Part shown: piece after piece, positions 51,017 through 59,896 of the stretch
Layout of the letters: every line of letters starts with the position of its first letter
How positions within the stretch are numbered: the stretch's first letter is position 1
DNA from: Methyloceanibacter sp. wino2
GTDB taxonomy: Bacteria > Pseudomonadota > Alphaproteobacteria > Rhizobiales > Methyloligellaceae
Direction: 5' to 3'
Assembly (NCBI RefSeq): GCF_003071365.1
Contig: NZ_CP028960.1
Coordinates: 1,612,001 to 1,676,000 of the forward strand
Length of the DNA stretch: 64,000 bases
Program-made: the position numbers and the translations under genes
The notes under the pieces: model-generated
Told to the model about the DNA's origin: nothing
The model's input: the letters and a program-made list of their open reading frames with translations, nothing else
Database searches by the model: none

Positions 51017-52438
51017 ATGACGACCTTTGCCAAATACATGTTCGGCGTGGTCGCAGCGCTCTTTTTGGTAGCGCTGTTCCATGCCGACTCGGCATTTGCT
51101 GAGGGCGCCTCTCAGGCGGCCACTGCTCAAAGTGCCCAGATGACCGAGTTTCAGGTAGCCCAGGCTGAAGAGCCGCCGGCCGAAGAACCTCTCGCCGAAG
51201 CGGGCGAAGAGGCCGAACCTGAAGCCACACTCGACACAGGCGACACGGCCTGGATGATCGTCGCCACGGCTATCGTGCTGATGATGTCCATTCCCGGTCT
51301 CGCCCTGTTCTATGGCGGCCTCGTCCGTAAGAAGGGCGTTCTGGCTGTCCTCATGCAGGTGTTTGCAATCGTCTGCTTGATGACGCTGCTGTGGTACTTC
51401 GTCGGCTACTCGCTGGCTGCGACCGACGGCGGTTCACTGAACGCGTATATCGGCGGCTTCGACAAAATGTTCCTTGCCGGTATCGGTTCGGACACGTTGA
51501 GCGGCACGATCCCCGAGTCGGTGTTCTTCATGTTCCAGCTCACCTTCGCGGCCATTACCCCGGCCCTGATCGTGGGTGCTTTTGCGGACCGCATGAAGTT
51601 CTCCGCCGTGTGCATCTTCATGTGCCTGTGGCTGATCATCGTCTATGTGCCGGTCTGGCACTGGGTCTGGGGCGGCGGCTTCCTCTCCGAGGACGGCGTT
51701 CTCGACTTCGCTGGCGGTACGGTCGTTCACATCAATGCCGGTGTTGCCGCTCTCGTGGCGTGTATCTTCCTCGGCAAGCGTGTGGGTTACCCGAACGAGA
51801 ACATGGCACCGCATAACCTGGTGCTCAGCGTGATCGGTGCTTCGCTGCTGTGGGTTGGCTGGTTCGGCTTCAACGCCGGTTCGGCTCTCGGTGCCAATGG
51901 CGGCGCCGGCATGGCCATGCTTGCGACGCAAGTCGCGACGGCAGCTGCGGCTCTTGCCTGGATGTTCGTCGAATGGCTCGTCCACAAGAAGCCGTCCGTA
52001 CTCGGTATCATCTCCGGTGCCGTTGCGGGCCTCGTGGCCATTACCCCGGCTTGCGGCTTCGTCGATGGTTGGGGCGCACTCTGGATCGGTATTGCCGCCG
52101 GTGTGATCTGCTTCTTCATGTCGACTGCCGTGAAGAAGGCTCTTGGCTATGACGACTCGCTCGACGTCTGGGGCATCCACGGCGTTGGCGGTATCGTCGG
52201 CGCCATCCTCACCGGCGTCTTCGCCGTTGAGGCGATCGGCGGTACGGCCGGCCTGCTCGAGGGCAACCCCGGCCAGGTGCTGACCCAGCTTTGGGGCATC
52301 GTCGCCACCATCGTGTGGTGCGCGATCGCGACCTTCGTGATCCTGATCGTCACCAACATTCTGGTGGGTCTCCGGGTCAGCGAGCCGGTCGAGATCGAGG
52401 GCTTGGACATCAATCTCCATGGTGAGACCGTCCAATAA
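51017..52438 (+). CDS. amtB: Ammonium transporter
   Basis: A 473-residue Amt channel. A cleavable signal peptide (~1-34) is followed by an acidic Ala/Glu/Pro linker (~45-75) before eleven transmembrane helices starting at TAWMIVATAIVLMM. The conserved pore histidines are in HINAGVAALVA and HGVGGIVGAI, and the Phe gate region FQLTFAAITPALI is present. The start at 51017 (MTTFAKYMF) is chosen over a GTG at 50996 that overlaps the glnK stop. Regulated with glnK; a strong terminator follows. Confidence 0.97.
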   Translation: MTTFAKYMFGVVAALFLVALFHADSAFAEGASQAATAQSAQMTEFQVAQAEEPPAEEPLAEAGEEAEPEATLDTGDTAWMIVATAIVLMMSIPGLALFYGGLVRKKGVLAVLMQVFAIVCLMTLLWYFVGYSLAATDGGSLNAYIGGFDKMFLAGIGSDTLSGTIPESVFFMFQLTFAAITPALIVGAFADRMKFSAVCIFMCLWLIIVYVPVWHWVWGGGFLSEDGVLDFAGGTVVHINAGVAALVACIFLGKRVGYPNENMAPHNLVLSVIGASLLWVGWFGFNAGSALGANGGAGMAMLATQVATAAAALAWMFVEWLVHKKPSVLGIISGAVAGLVAITPACGFVDGWGALWIGIAAGVICFFMSTAVKKALGYDDSLDVWGIHGVGGIVGAILTGVFAVEAIGGTAGLLEGNPGQVLTQLWGIVATIVWCAIATFVILIVTNILVGLRVSEPVEIEGLDINLHGETVQ

Positions 52439-52522
52439 GCCTTCGCGCAAAACAAAGAGGGACAAGAACATTGGAGAATTTGAGCTAGGTCTCCTCCTCC
52501 CTTGACAGCTAGCTCCACCTCG

Positions 52523-52556
52523 GACCCCGGCATCACTTCGATGCCGGGGTCTCTTT
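52523..52556 (+). terminator. Intrinsic terminator of glnK-amtB
   Basis: GACCCCGGCATC and GATGCCGGGGTC form a perfect 12-base stem around ACTTC, followed by TCTTT. It ends the nitrogen operon. Confidence 0.9.
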
Positions 52557-52644
52557 ATGTCGAGCCGCGCAACGTCCGAGCGCGGCATGGCTGCAAGCCG
52601 CGCCGTTGCTGCGAGCCACGACTTGGCCTACACGCAGGCGCACG

Positions 52645-53858
52645 ATGACCAACTCTAAAGCCGCCGCCGAAACCGCCCTCGACGCCCTGATCCAATCGCC
52701 GTTTGCCCGGCTGAACGCGTTGCTGGAGGACACGCCTCCCGGGGCCGACCCCATTCTGTTCTCGCTGGGGAGCCGCACACGGCGCTGCCCCCCTTCGTGC
52801 AGCCCGTGCTGGACGAGCATGTTGCCTCGTTCGGAAAATACCCGCCCATTCGCGGCATACCGGAATTGCGCCAGGCCATCTGCGGGTGGCTCGGGCGGCG
52901 CTACCCTGCGCTTGACGGCGTGGCCGACCCGGAACGGCATGTGCTGCCGCTCAACGGCTCGCGGGAGGGACTCTTCTCCGCGATCTTTCCGGCGCTAGCG
53001 CGAAAGCCGAACATCGCCGACCGGGCCGTCCTCATTCCGAACCCGTTCTATCAAGTCTACGCGGCGGCCTCGGCGGTTGCGGGCGCCGAGCCCATCTTTC
53101 TGAGATCCGGCGCCGATACAGGATTTCTGCCGGATCTCGACAGCCTGGATCCGGTGCTTCTTCAGCGGACGGCGGCGCTCTATCTGTGCTCGCCGTCAAA
53201 TCCCGAAGGCGCCGTGGCCTCTCGTGACTATCTCGAGAAGGCGATTCGCCTCGCCTGGGCCCACGATTTTCTGCTCTGCGCCGACGAATGCTATTCGGAG
53301 ATCTATGCCGATACGCCGCCCCCAGGCGCCTTGGAGGTGGCGCTGGAGACCACGGGCAGCCTCGCCAACGTGGTTTCCTTCCAGTCCCTGTCGAAACGCT
53401 CCGGGCTTCCGGGCCTGCGATCGGGATTTATCGCGGGTGATCCGGCGTTTTTGGCTGCTTTCGGGCGCTTTCGGAACGTTGCCTGCCCCCAGGTTCCCTT
53501 GCCGATCCAATACGTTTCCGCCGCGGCGTGGGCCGACGAGACCCATGTGGAGCAGGCGCGCGCCGTCTACCGGGCCAATTTCGAGGCCGCAGAGGCCATT
53601 CTTCAAGACCGGTACGGCTATGCCAGGCCGGAAGGCGGCTTTTTTCTTTGGCTGAATATGGCCGATTTCGGGGGCGGCGAAGAGGCCGCGAAAACCCTTT
53701 GGAAAGGATGTGGCGTCAAAGTTCTCCCAGGGACCTATCTCACGAAGTCGCAAGACGGCCAGGCCGATCCCGGCCGGGACTACGTCCGCCTTGCGCTCGT
53801 GCACGACGCGGAGACAACGCGCGACGGCCTTGCGCGGATCGTCGCCACATTGGGCTAG
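52645..53858 (+). pseudogene. Class I/II PLP aminotransferase (DapC-like), frameshifted
   Basis: The product is split between two frames. From ATG 52645 the sequence reads SPFARLNALLEDTPPGADPILFSLG. The continuation (LPPFVQPVLDEHVASFGKYP, then IRGIPELRQAI) is in the next frame. At GGGG 52767-52770 one missing G explains the shift: a fifth G would give the family motif SLGEP. Downstream the enzyme is intact, with CSPSNPEG, the pyridoxal lysine in SLSKRSGLPGLRSG, and a normal C-terminus at 53858. It resembles succinyldiaminopimelate aminotransferases. It is either a true frameshift mutation, a sequencing error in a homopolymer, or programmed slippage. Confidence 0.85.
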
Positions 53859-53878
53859 AGGGACAGCGAGCAAGCGGT

Positions 53879-56386
53879 ATGGCAGCAACAGGCAGATCAG
53901 AACCGAAGCGACGCCTCCTGCCGAGCGCTGTCGCGCATGGCCTGCGGCGCCTGATGTTCGGCACCTACGGGTTTGTCCTGATCGCAGGGGCCTGCGCCGT
54001 GTGGCTGGCGCTGGCGACCTGGTCCGTCCACGATCCCAGCCTCAACAATGCGACCCCCGTCGTTCCGCGCAATCTTCTGGGAGATTGGGGCGCCGTGATC
54101 GCGGATCTCGGGATTCAATCCCTGGGACTTGCCGCGATCTTCATGTTCCTGCCGCTGGCAGCCTGGGGCTGGCATCTCGTGACCAATACGGTTCCCGGCA
54201 AGATCAAGTATCGCCTCTTGGCGTGGCCCTTCGCCGGCCTTCTCCTCGCCGCCGCCTTCGCCGGACTGCCCCAGCCCAAGAGCTGGCCGCTGCCGAACGG
54301 GCTCGGCGGCATCCTCGGGGACTTCATCATGGCCGGGGCCCATGTCATCGGACCGTTCCTGCCTGAAGCGGCTGTGTCCTTCGTCGCCGGCCTCGTGTTC
54401 ATGATCGCCGGCTTCGGGCTCTTGTTCTTCGCAAGCGGCACCAGCGTCTCGAAGCTGGTCAGCTTGTGGGCCCCACGTCCGAGCGCCGCCGAGGAGTGGG
54501 CCAACGCCTGGCTCGGCGCTGCGATGCATGTGTCCATCGACAGTTTCGCGCGTGTGCGGCGGCTGTTCCGCCGCAAGCCGAGCGCCGCGGCCGTGGATGA
54601 CGACGACCTCGAGGCCGACGAGGACCTGGAGCCAGATCTCCAGCCCTGGGAAGACGCGGAGGAGGAGCAGAGGCTGCTCGCCTACGACGACGGCCGCATC
54701 GAGCCGTCCTTCGGACCGGCGCCGCTCGTCGACAATCGCTATGCCGAGGACTCCTACGACGATGAGGACGGTCCCGCAGACCCCGGGTACCGCATCACAC
54801 GCACCGAGGAGCCGCAGCGCAAACCGGTCCGCAAGCAAACGCGGGTTGCGGCGCGCCCGAGCGGTGCACCATTCGACCCGCCGTCCGTGAGGCTGCTGCA
54901 GGCCAAGCCGCGCGTCGCACGGGGCGCCGGGATCAGCGACGAGACGTTGCAGGAGAATGCCCGCGAGCTCGAGGGCGTGCTTCAGGACTTCGGCGTGAAG
55001 GGCGAAATCACGAATGTGCGCCCGGGGCCCGTGGTCACTCTCTACGAGCTGGAGCCTGCACCCGGCACGAAGTCGTCGCGCGTGATCGGTCTCGCCGACG
55101 ACATCGCCCGGTCCATGAGCGCCATCGCCGCCCGCGTCGCCGTCGTACCCGGACGCAATGCCATCGGCATCGAGCTTCCGAACGAGCGGCGCGAGATGGT
55201 GATGCTCCGTGAACTGTTCGAATCGCCCGACTTCCAGCAAACCGATGCGCGGCTCGCGTTGTCGCTCGGCAAGACCATCGGCGGCGAACCCATGGTCGCC
55301 GACCTGTCGCGGATGCCCCATCTGCTCATCGCCGGTACGACAGGCTCGGGTAAGTCCGTCGGCATCAACACGATGATCCTGTCGCTGCTCTATCGACTGT
55401 CGCCGGAGCAGTGCAAGTTCATCATGATCGACCCGAAGATGCTGGAATTGTCGGTCTATGACGGCATTCCGCATCTCCTTGCGCCCGTCGTGACCGATCC
55501 GAAAAAGGCCGTCGTCGCCTTGAAATGGACGGTTCGCGAGATGGAGGAGCGCTACAAGCGCATGTCCAAGCTCGGTGTGCGGGACATCAAGGGCTACAAC
55601 GCCCGCATCGCACAAGCCGAGGCCAAGGGTGAGACCCTGACCCGGACGGTGCAAACCGGCTTCGATCGCGAAACCGGGCAGGCCATCTACGAACAAGAAG
55701 AGATGGACTATGAGGCGATGCCGTACATCGTCGTCATCGTCGACGAGATGGCGGACCTCATGATGGTCGCCGGCAAGGACATCGAGGCGGCAGTCCAGCG
55801 CCTGGCGCAGATGGCCCGCGCGGCCGGTATTCACCTCATCACCGCGACGCAGCGGCCGAGCGTGGATGTCATCACCGGTACCATCAAGGCGAACTTCCCG
55901 ACGCGGATCAGCTTCATGGTGACCTCCAAGATCGACAGCCGCACGATCCTGGGCGAGCAGGGCGCCGAGCAGCTCCTGGGTCAGGGCGACATGCTCTACA
56001 TGGCGGGCGGCGGCCGGATCATCCGCGTCCATGGCCCGTTCGTGTCGGATGATGAGGTGGAGAAAGTCGTCCGCCATCTGAAGAAACAGGGCGTGCCTGC
56101 CTATCTCGATGCGATCACCGAGGACGATGAGTCCGGCGACGACGAGGATGGCGGCGCGGCCGAGTATGGCGACGGCAGCAACGACCTCTACGATCAGGCC
56201 GTGGCCGTGGTGCTCCGCGACAAGAAGGTCTCGACCAGCTACATTCAGCGGCGCTTGGGGATCGGCTACAACCGTGCCGCCACCCTGATCGAGCGGATGG
56301 AGAAGGAAGGCCTGATCGGCCCCGCCAACCACGCCGGCAAGCGTGAAATCCTCGTCGGCAACGACGACGGCGCCTCCCCCTACTAG
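53879..56386 (+). CDS. ftsK: DNA translocase FtsK
   Basis: An 835-residue translocase that pumps the chromosome terminus through the septum. The N-terminal ~200 residues hold four transmembrane helices. An acidic linker (~235-330) follows, then the alpha domain (VLQDFGVKGEITNVRPGPVV region, written VRPGPVVTLYELEPAPGTK) and the motor with Walker A GTTGSGKSVG near residue 485 and Walker B VIVDEMADLMM. The C-terminal gamma winged-helix (~765-825) includes YIQRRLGIGYNRAA, which reads KOPS sites. It starts 20 bases after the aminotransferase stop. Confidence 0.97.
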   Translation: MAATGRSEPKRRLLPSAVAHGLRRLMFGTYGFVLIAGACAVWLALATWSVHDPSLNNATPVVPRNLLGDWGAVIADLGIQSLGLAAIFMFLPLAAWGWHLVTNTVPGKIKYRLLAWPFAGLLLAAAFAGLPQPKSWPLPNGLGGILGDFIMAGAHVIGPFLPEAAVSFVAGLVFMIAGFGLLFFASGTSVSKLVSLWAPRPSAAEEWANAWLGAAMHVSIDSFARVRRLFRRKPSAAAVDDDDLEADEDLEPDLQPWEDAEEEQRLLAYDDGRIEPSFGPAPLVDNRYAEDSYDDEDGPADPGYRITRTEEPQRKPVRKQTRVAARPSGAPFDPPSVRLLQAKPRVARGAGISDETLQENARELEGVLQDFGVKGEITNVRPGPVVTLYELEPAPGTKSSRVIGLADDIARSMSAIAARVAVVPGRNAIGIELPNERREMVMLRELFESPDFQQTDARLALSLGKTIGGEPMVADLSRMPHLLIAGTTGSGKSVGINTMILSLLYRLSPEQCKFIMIDPKMLELSVYDGIPHLLAPVVTDPKKAVVALKWTVREMEERYKRMSKLGVRDIKGYNARIAQAEAKGETLTRTVQTGFDRETGQAIYEQEEMDYEAMPYIVVIVDEMADLMMVAGKDIEAAVQRLAQMARAAGIHLITATQRPSVDVITGTIKANFPTRISFMVTSKIDSRTILGEQGAEQLLGQGDMLYMAGGGRIIRVHGPFVSDDEVEKVVRHLKKQGVPAYLDAITEDDESGDDEDGGAAEYGDGSNDLYDQAVAVVLRDKKVSTSYIQRRLGIGYNRAATLIERMEKEGLIGPANHAGKREILVGNDDGASPY

Positions 56387-56500
56387 ACCCCCGCGACAAA
56401 ACGGGTCGCCGCCAAGAAGTTGACCATATTTTGCGGAATCGTCTATTCCGAGGCGTTGAACACACGTCCTCGCCAAGCGGGCTCCGATGATGGGGGATTT

Positions 56501-57325
56501 ATGACGAAAGGCTGCGCTGCACGAGCTGCCGCAGGTCTGCCGATTGCGTTCTGCCTGACCATGGGTCTGGCATATGCTCAGGGCTCCTCGACAACCGTCA
56601 CCAAGACACCCGCGCCACAACCCGCATCTCCCGAGGCTCTGCGTCCAAGCATCGACCAGAGCGTTCTGCCGGTCGAGAGCGCGGTCCCGGTTGAAGAGGT
56701 TGTACCGCCGAAGGTTGACGAGGGAGGGAGCTGGCAGGTTGCGGTCGAGCAAGCCAAGGGTCCGACTCCGCTGGTCGGGCAGCAGCAAGCCGCGGCGGTC
56801 AGCAAGATCAACGCCTACTTCAACGGCATGACGAGCCTTGAGGGCAATTTCAGTCAGACGGACGCGAGCAACAACCGCACGCACGGTCGTTTCTACGTGC
56901 TGCGTCCCGGAAAGATCCGCTTCGACTATGCGCCCCCGAGCCCGTTGCGCATCGTGGCCGACGGTCACTCGCTCGGTATTCAGGACACGAGCCTGAAGAC
57001 AGTCGAGAAATATCCCATCAAGTCGACCCCGTTCCGGCTGCTGCTGGGGAAGACGGTCGATCTCGGACGGGACGCCAAGATTGTCGGCGTCGAGCGCGAC
57101 AACGGCAGCCTGGCGATCACGCTGGAGGACCAGAAGGGGACAGCCGGGCATATCCGGCTCTTGTTCAAGTCCGGCGGTACTCTCGAACTGCAGGAGTGGA
57201 CCATCACGGACGCGCAAGGCCTGACCACACGCGTGACGGTGGACAGTCTCGTCCGCGGGCGCAAGAAATCGCCTACTTTCTTCAAGATTAAGGAAGAGAC
57301 CAACCCATTTAGAATGGGTGGCTGA
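56501..57325 (+). CDS. lolA: Outer-membrane lipoprotein carrier protein LolA
   Basis: A 274-residue periplasmic chaperone that carries lipoproteins from LolCDE to the outer membrane. A signal peptide (~1-27, cut near AYAQG) is followed by a Pro-rich segment (to ~85) and the LolA fold: KINAYFNGMTSLEGNFSQ, GRFYVLRPGKIRFDYAPP, LRLLF... equivalents, and a C-terminal AQGLTTRV strand. The start at 56501 follows GGGGGATTT. It is longer than E. coli LolA by the Pro-rich insertion. Downstream of ftsK, as usual in Alphaproteobacteria. Confidence 0.93.
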   Translation: MTKGCAARAAAGLPIAFCLTMGLAYAQGSSTTVTKTPAPQPASPEALRPSIDQSVLPVESAVPVEEVVPPKVDEGGSWQVAVEQAKGPTPLVGQQQAAAVSKINAYFNGMTSLEGNFSQTDASNNRTHGRFYVLRPGKIRFDYAPPSPLRIVADGHSLGIQDTSLKTVEKYPIKSTPFRLLLGKTVDLGRDAKIVGVERDNGSLAITLEDQKGTAGHIRLLFKSGGTLELQEWTITDAQGLTTRVTVDSLVRGRKKSPTFFKIKEETNPFRMGG

Positions 57326-57390
57326 ATCAGAGACTTACGGCATTAGCTTCATCTTCTTTACTACTTATTAAGTTTTTCTTGTGGCAAAGC

Positions 57391-57419
57391 TTGAAGTCGG
57401 CGGTGGGACTGCATATCTC
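57391..57419 (+). promoter_or_regulatory. Sigma-70-like promoter of the candidate sRNA
   Basis: TTGAAG at 57391-57396 and TATCTC at 57414-57419 are separated by 17 bases, the preferred spacing. Transcription would start near 57426, at the foot of the first hairpin of the candidate RNA. Confidence 0.4.
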
Positions 57420-57425
57420 TGGATC

Positions 57426-57570
57426 AGAAGCGGACCACATCGCTTTTCATCGGCAGTGCCCCCCGTCTAGCCGAAGGTGTGGTCTGCTCGAGCCGGCTTC
57501 CCTCCCGGCTCGCGCGAAGAACGCGCTTTAGGCGTCCAACCCCGCGCAGCGGTTGGACGCCTTTTTCTTT
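57426..57570 (+). ncRNA. Candidate structured small RNA between lolA and xth
   Basis: Four hairpins lie in a row. First, GCGGACCACA (57430-57439) pairs with TGTGGTCTGC (57478-57487, one G-U), with an inner stem TCGGC/GCCGA (57450-57454/57470-57474). Second, CGAGCCGG/CCGGCTCG (57489-57496/57505-57512). Third, GCGCG/CGCGC (57512-57516/57522-57526), which competes with the second for one base. Fourth, the intrinsic terminator. With the promoter-like pair just upstream this looks like an independent RNA of about 145 bases. The alternative is a structured lolA 3' end. I cannot match it to a named family by eye. Confidence 0.45.
57531..57570 (+). terminator. Strong intrinsic terminator
   Basis: GGCGTCCAACC and GGTTGGACGCC form a perfect 11-base stem around a nine-base loop, followed by TTTTTCTTT. 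It ends the candidate RNA and/or lolA transcription, 97 bases before xth. Confidence 0.92.
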
Positions 57571-57666
57571 GCCCGGAGTCTTGTTGGGCCGCCATCCCCA
57601 GAAAACAGCGCCTTAGCCGGCCGTTACCATTGCGCGGGCCCCGGTGACGGATTAGCAAGCCTGATC

Positions 57667-58488
57667 ATGCGTTTCAGACTGGCCACGTGGAATATCAACT
57701 CCGTTCGCCTTCGGCTCGATCTCGTTCAACGCTTCGTGCGCGCCGAAAACCCGGACGTGCTCTGTCTGCAAGAGATTAAGTGCCAGGAGGATCAGTTCCC
57801 ACGCGCCGCCTTCGAGGCGATGGGCTTTCCGCATATCGCCGTGACCGGCCAGAAGGGCTACCACGGCGTGGCGACGGTTTCGAAAATTCCCCTCGTGAAA
57901 ATGGACCGCATGGATCTGTGCGGCGACGGGCACGCACGCCACGTCTCCGTCGTGCTGGACGACGGCCTGATCGGTCATAAGCCGCTGACTTTGCATAATT
58001 TTTATATACCCGCCGGGGGCGACATTCCCGATCCGGTGGCCAACACCAAGTTCCAGCACAAGCTCGATTTCCTCGATGCCCTGACGGCTTGGTCGGCGGC
58101 ACACAAGACCAAGGCCAAGAACCGCATGATCCTGGTCGGAGATCTCAACGTGGCGCCGCTGCCGACGGATGTGTGGTCTCACAAACAGCTTCTGAAAGTC
58201 GTCAGCCACACGCCGCCCGAGACCGAACGGATGGCAAAGGCGCTCGCGTCGCACGACTGGATCGACGTCATGCGCCGCCACGTGCCGCCGGAGGAATCGC
58301 TGTTCACCTGGTGGAGCTACCGCAACCGCGACTGGCGCGTCTCCAACCGAGGGCGCCGCCTCGACCATATCTGGACGACGCCGGCCTTGGAGGGCGCGGC
58401 TGTCGCCATGCGGGTCCTGCAAGAGACGCGCGACTGGGAGCGCACGTCGGACCATGTGCCGGTGATTTCGGATTTCGAGATCGGGTGA
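57667..58488 (+). CDS. xth: Exodeoxyribonuclease III
   Basis: A 273-residue AP endonuclease/3'-5' exonuclease for base excision repair. It has ATWNINSVRLRL, the metal-ligand Glu in CLQEIKCQ, GDLNVAPLPTDVW, FTWWSYRNRDW, RGRRLDHIW and SDHVPVISDF. The start at 57667 gives the standard MRFRLATWN beginning. It follows the terminator at 57531-57570, so it has its own promoter. Confidence 0.96.
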   Translation: MRFRLATWNINSVRLRLDLVQRFVRAENPDVLCLQEIKCQEDQFPRAAFEAMGFPHIAVTGQKGYHGVATVSKIPLVKMDRMDLCGDGHARHVSVVLDDGLIGHKPLTLHNFYIPAGGDIPDPVANTKFQHKLDFLDALTAWSAAHKTKAKNRMILVGDLNVAPLPTDVWSHKQLLKVVSHTPPETERMAKALASHDWIDVMRRHVPPEESLFTWWSYRNRDWRVSNRGRRLDHIWTTPALEGAAVAMRVLQETRDWERTSDHVPVISDFEIG

Positions 58489-58521
58489 CGCGGCTCTCGG
58501 CCGCTTGTCGGTAAAGACCTA

Positions 58522-59211
58522 TCAGGGAACGAGCTTGTAGCCGCCCGTCTCGGTGATCAGAAGCTCGGCCTGGGACGGATCCTTCTCGATCTTCTGGCGC
58601 AGACGGTAGATGTGGGTCTCGAGCGTGTGGGTCGTGACCCCGGCGTTGTAGCCCCAGACTTCGTGCAGCAGGACGTCGCGCGTCACCACGCGCTCTCCGG
58701 CGCGGTAGAGATATTTGAGGATCGACGTCTCTTTCTCGGTGAGCCGGATCTTCTTCCCGCCATTGGCCTCCAGCAGCAGCTTCGAGGCAGGCTTGAACGT
58801 GTACGGCCCGATGGTGAAGACAGCGTCCTCACTCTGCTCGTGCTGCCGGAGCTGGGCGCGGATGCGCGCCAGAAGGACACCGAGCCGGAACGGCTTGGTG
58901 ACATAGTCGTTCGCGCCCGACTCGAGACCCAGAATGGTGTCGGCATCGGAGCTTTGGCCCGTCAGCATGATGATCGGCCCCTTGAAGCCGCCGCGCCGCA
59001 GGAGCTTGCAGGCCTCGCGGCCGTCGAGATCCGGCAGCCCCACGTCCAGCAGGACCAGATCCACATGGCCGTTGCGGGCAAGCTTGAGTCCGTCCTGCGC
59101 CGTCGAGGCGAGTTCTGTTTCGAACTCCTCGTGCAGCGACAGCTGCTCGCTCAAGGACTCGCGCAGCTCATCGTCATCGTCGATGATGAGGATCTTGCGC
59201 GCATTGCTCAT
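58522..59211 (-). CDS. OmpR/PhoB-family response regulator (CenR-like)
   Basis: A 229-residue two-domain regulator. The receiver (1-120) has the acidic pocket IIDDDDELRE, the phospho-acceptor Asp in LVLLDVGLPDLDG, LTGQ and the YVTKPF lysine. The winged-helix DNA-binding domain (~130-229) has RLTEKETSILKYLYRAG and THTLETHIYRLRQKIE. No histidine kinase is adjacent. The receiver resembles alphaproteobacterial envelope regulators such as CenR, but this is a resemblance only. Convergent with xth, divergent from the second L,D-transpeptidase, which it could regulate. Confidence 0.93.
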   Translation of the reverse strand: MSNARKILIIDDDDELRESLSEQLSLHEEFETELASTAQDGLKLARNGHVDLVLLDVGLPDLDGREACKLLRRGGFKGPIIMLTGQSSDADTILGLESGANDYVTKPFRLGVLLARIRAQLRQHEQSEDAVFTIGPYTFKPASKLLLEANGGKKIRLTEKETSILKYLYRAGERVVTRDVLLHEVWGYNAGVTTHTLETHIYRLRQKIEKDPSQAELLITETGGYKLVP

Positions 59212-59358
59212 GGGGCGGTCCTTCCCGACTGATTTCTGCCAAGGGCTTGTTGCTGGTCGCCAGCAGGACAGTTTCTCGGTACACGTTCTTAAGGGGGCGC
59301 AGCGAAGCTACAAGTATATCGATTCTCTGGCGTATTGGCGAATGGAGGCCCCGCGGGC

Positions 59359-59886
59359 GTGAAACGGCCCAAGCCCATCATTGTCCGCCGCGCGCCCGGA
59401 CGGCCGACGGAGGCGCGGGTACAGCTCGCCCATGGCGTCCGCCGGGCGGCACTCGGCCGAGGCGGCATCAAGCCGCTCAAACGCGAAGGCGACGGCGGCA
59501 CACCAACTGGGCCGCTGCCCGTGCGCCGCGTGTTCTACCGGGCAGACCGGCTCTTACGGCCGCGCACCCCGTTTCCCCTCAAGGCGATCAACCCGCGCGA
59601 CGGCTGGTGCGACGACCCGTCGGACCGAAACTACAACCGCCACGTCCGCATTCCCTACGGCCCGAGCACCGAGTCCATGCTGCGCGAGGACGCGCTCTAC
59701 GACATCGTGCTGGTTCTGGGACACAACGACCGGCCGCGAATCCGGGGGCGCGGCAGCGCGATCTTCAGTCACCTCGCCCGGCCAGGCTACACGCCGACAG
59801 AGGGCTGCATCGCCTTCTCGCTGCGGGATCTGCAAGCAGTGCTCGCCCAGCTGCGTCCAGGCGGGCGTTTTCTGGTGCTGCCCTAG
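59359..59886 (+). CDS. YkuD-type L,D-transpeptidase family protein
   Basis: A protein of about 175 residues consisting of a YkuD domain only. It has GDGGTPTGPLPVRRVFYR, LVLGHNDRP, and the active site FSHLARPGYTPTEGCIAF (His138, Cys150), of the GC[IV]A subtype rather than SHGC. The start is GTG at 59359, eleven bases after GGAGG; a TTG at 59335 is possible. No signal peptide is apparent with either start, which is odd for a wall enzyme and typical of this subgroup. Confidence 0.88.
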   Translation: MKRPKPIIVRRAPGRPTEARVQLAHGVRRAALGRGGIKPLKREGDGGTPTGPLPVRRVFYRADRLLRPRTPFPLKAINPRDGWCDDPSDRNYNRHVRIPYGPSTESMLREDALYDIVLVLGHNDRPRIRGRGSAIFSHLARPGYTPTEGCIAFSLRDLQAVLAQLRPGGRFLVLP

Positions 59887-59896
59887 CCGGCGCCGC

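Noticed and set aside
53897-57217. 1106-codon open frame antisense to ftsK and lolA
   Set aside because: Product is His/Arg/Asp-rich shadow sequence with no domain; ftsK and lolA on the other strand are unambiguous.
57375-57392. Sigma-54-like TGGCAAAGCTTG upstream of the candidate RNA
   Set aside because: The GG-N10-GC spacing is not met; the TTGAAG/TATCTC pair fits better.
57467-57658. Minus-strand 63-codon open frame between lolA and xth
   Set aside because: It runs across the terminator hairpin and has no ribosome binding site or protein-like composition.
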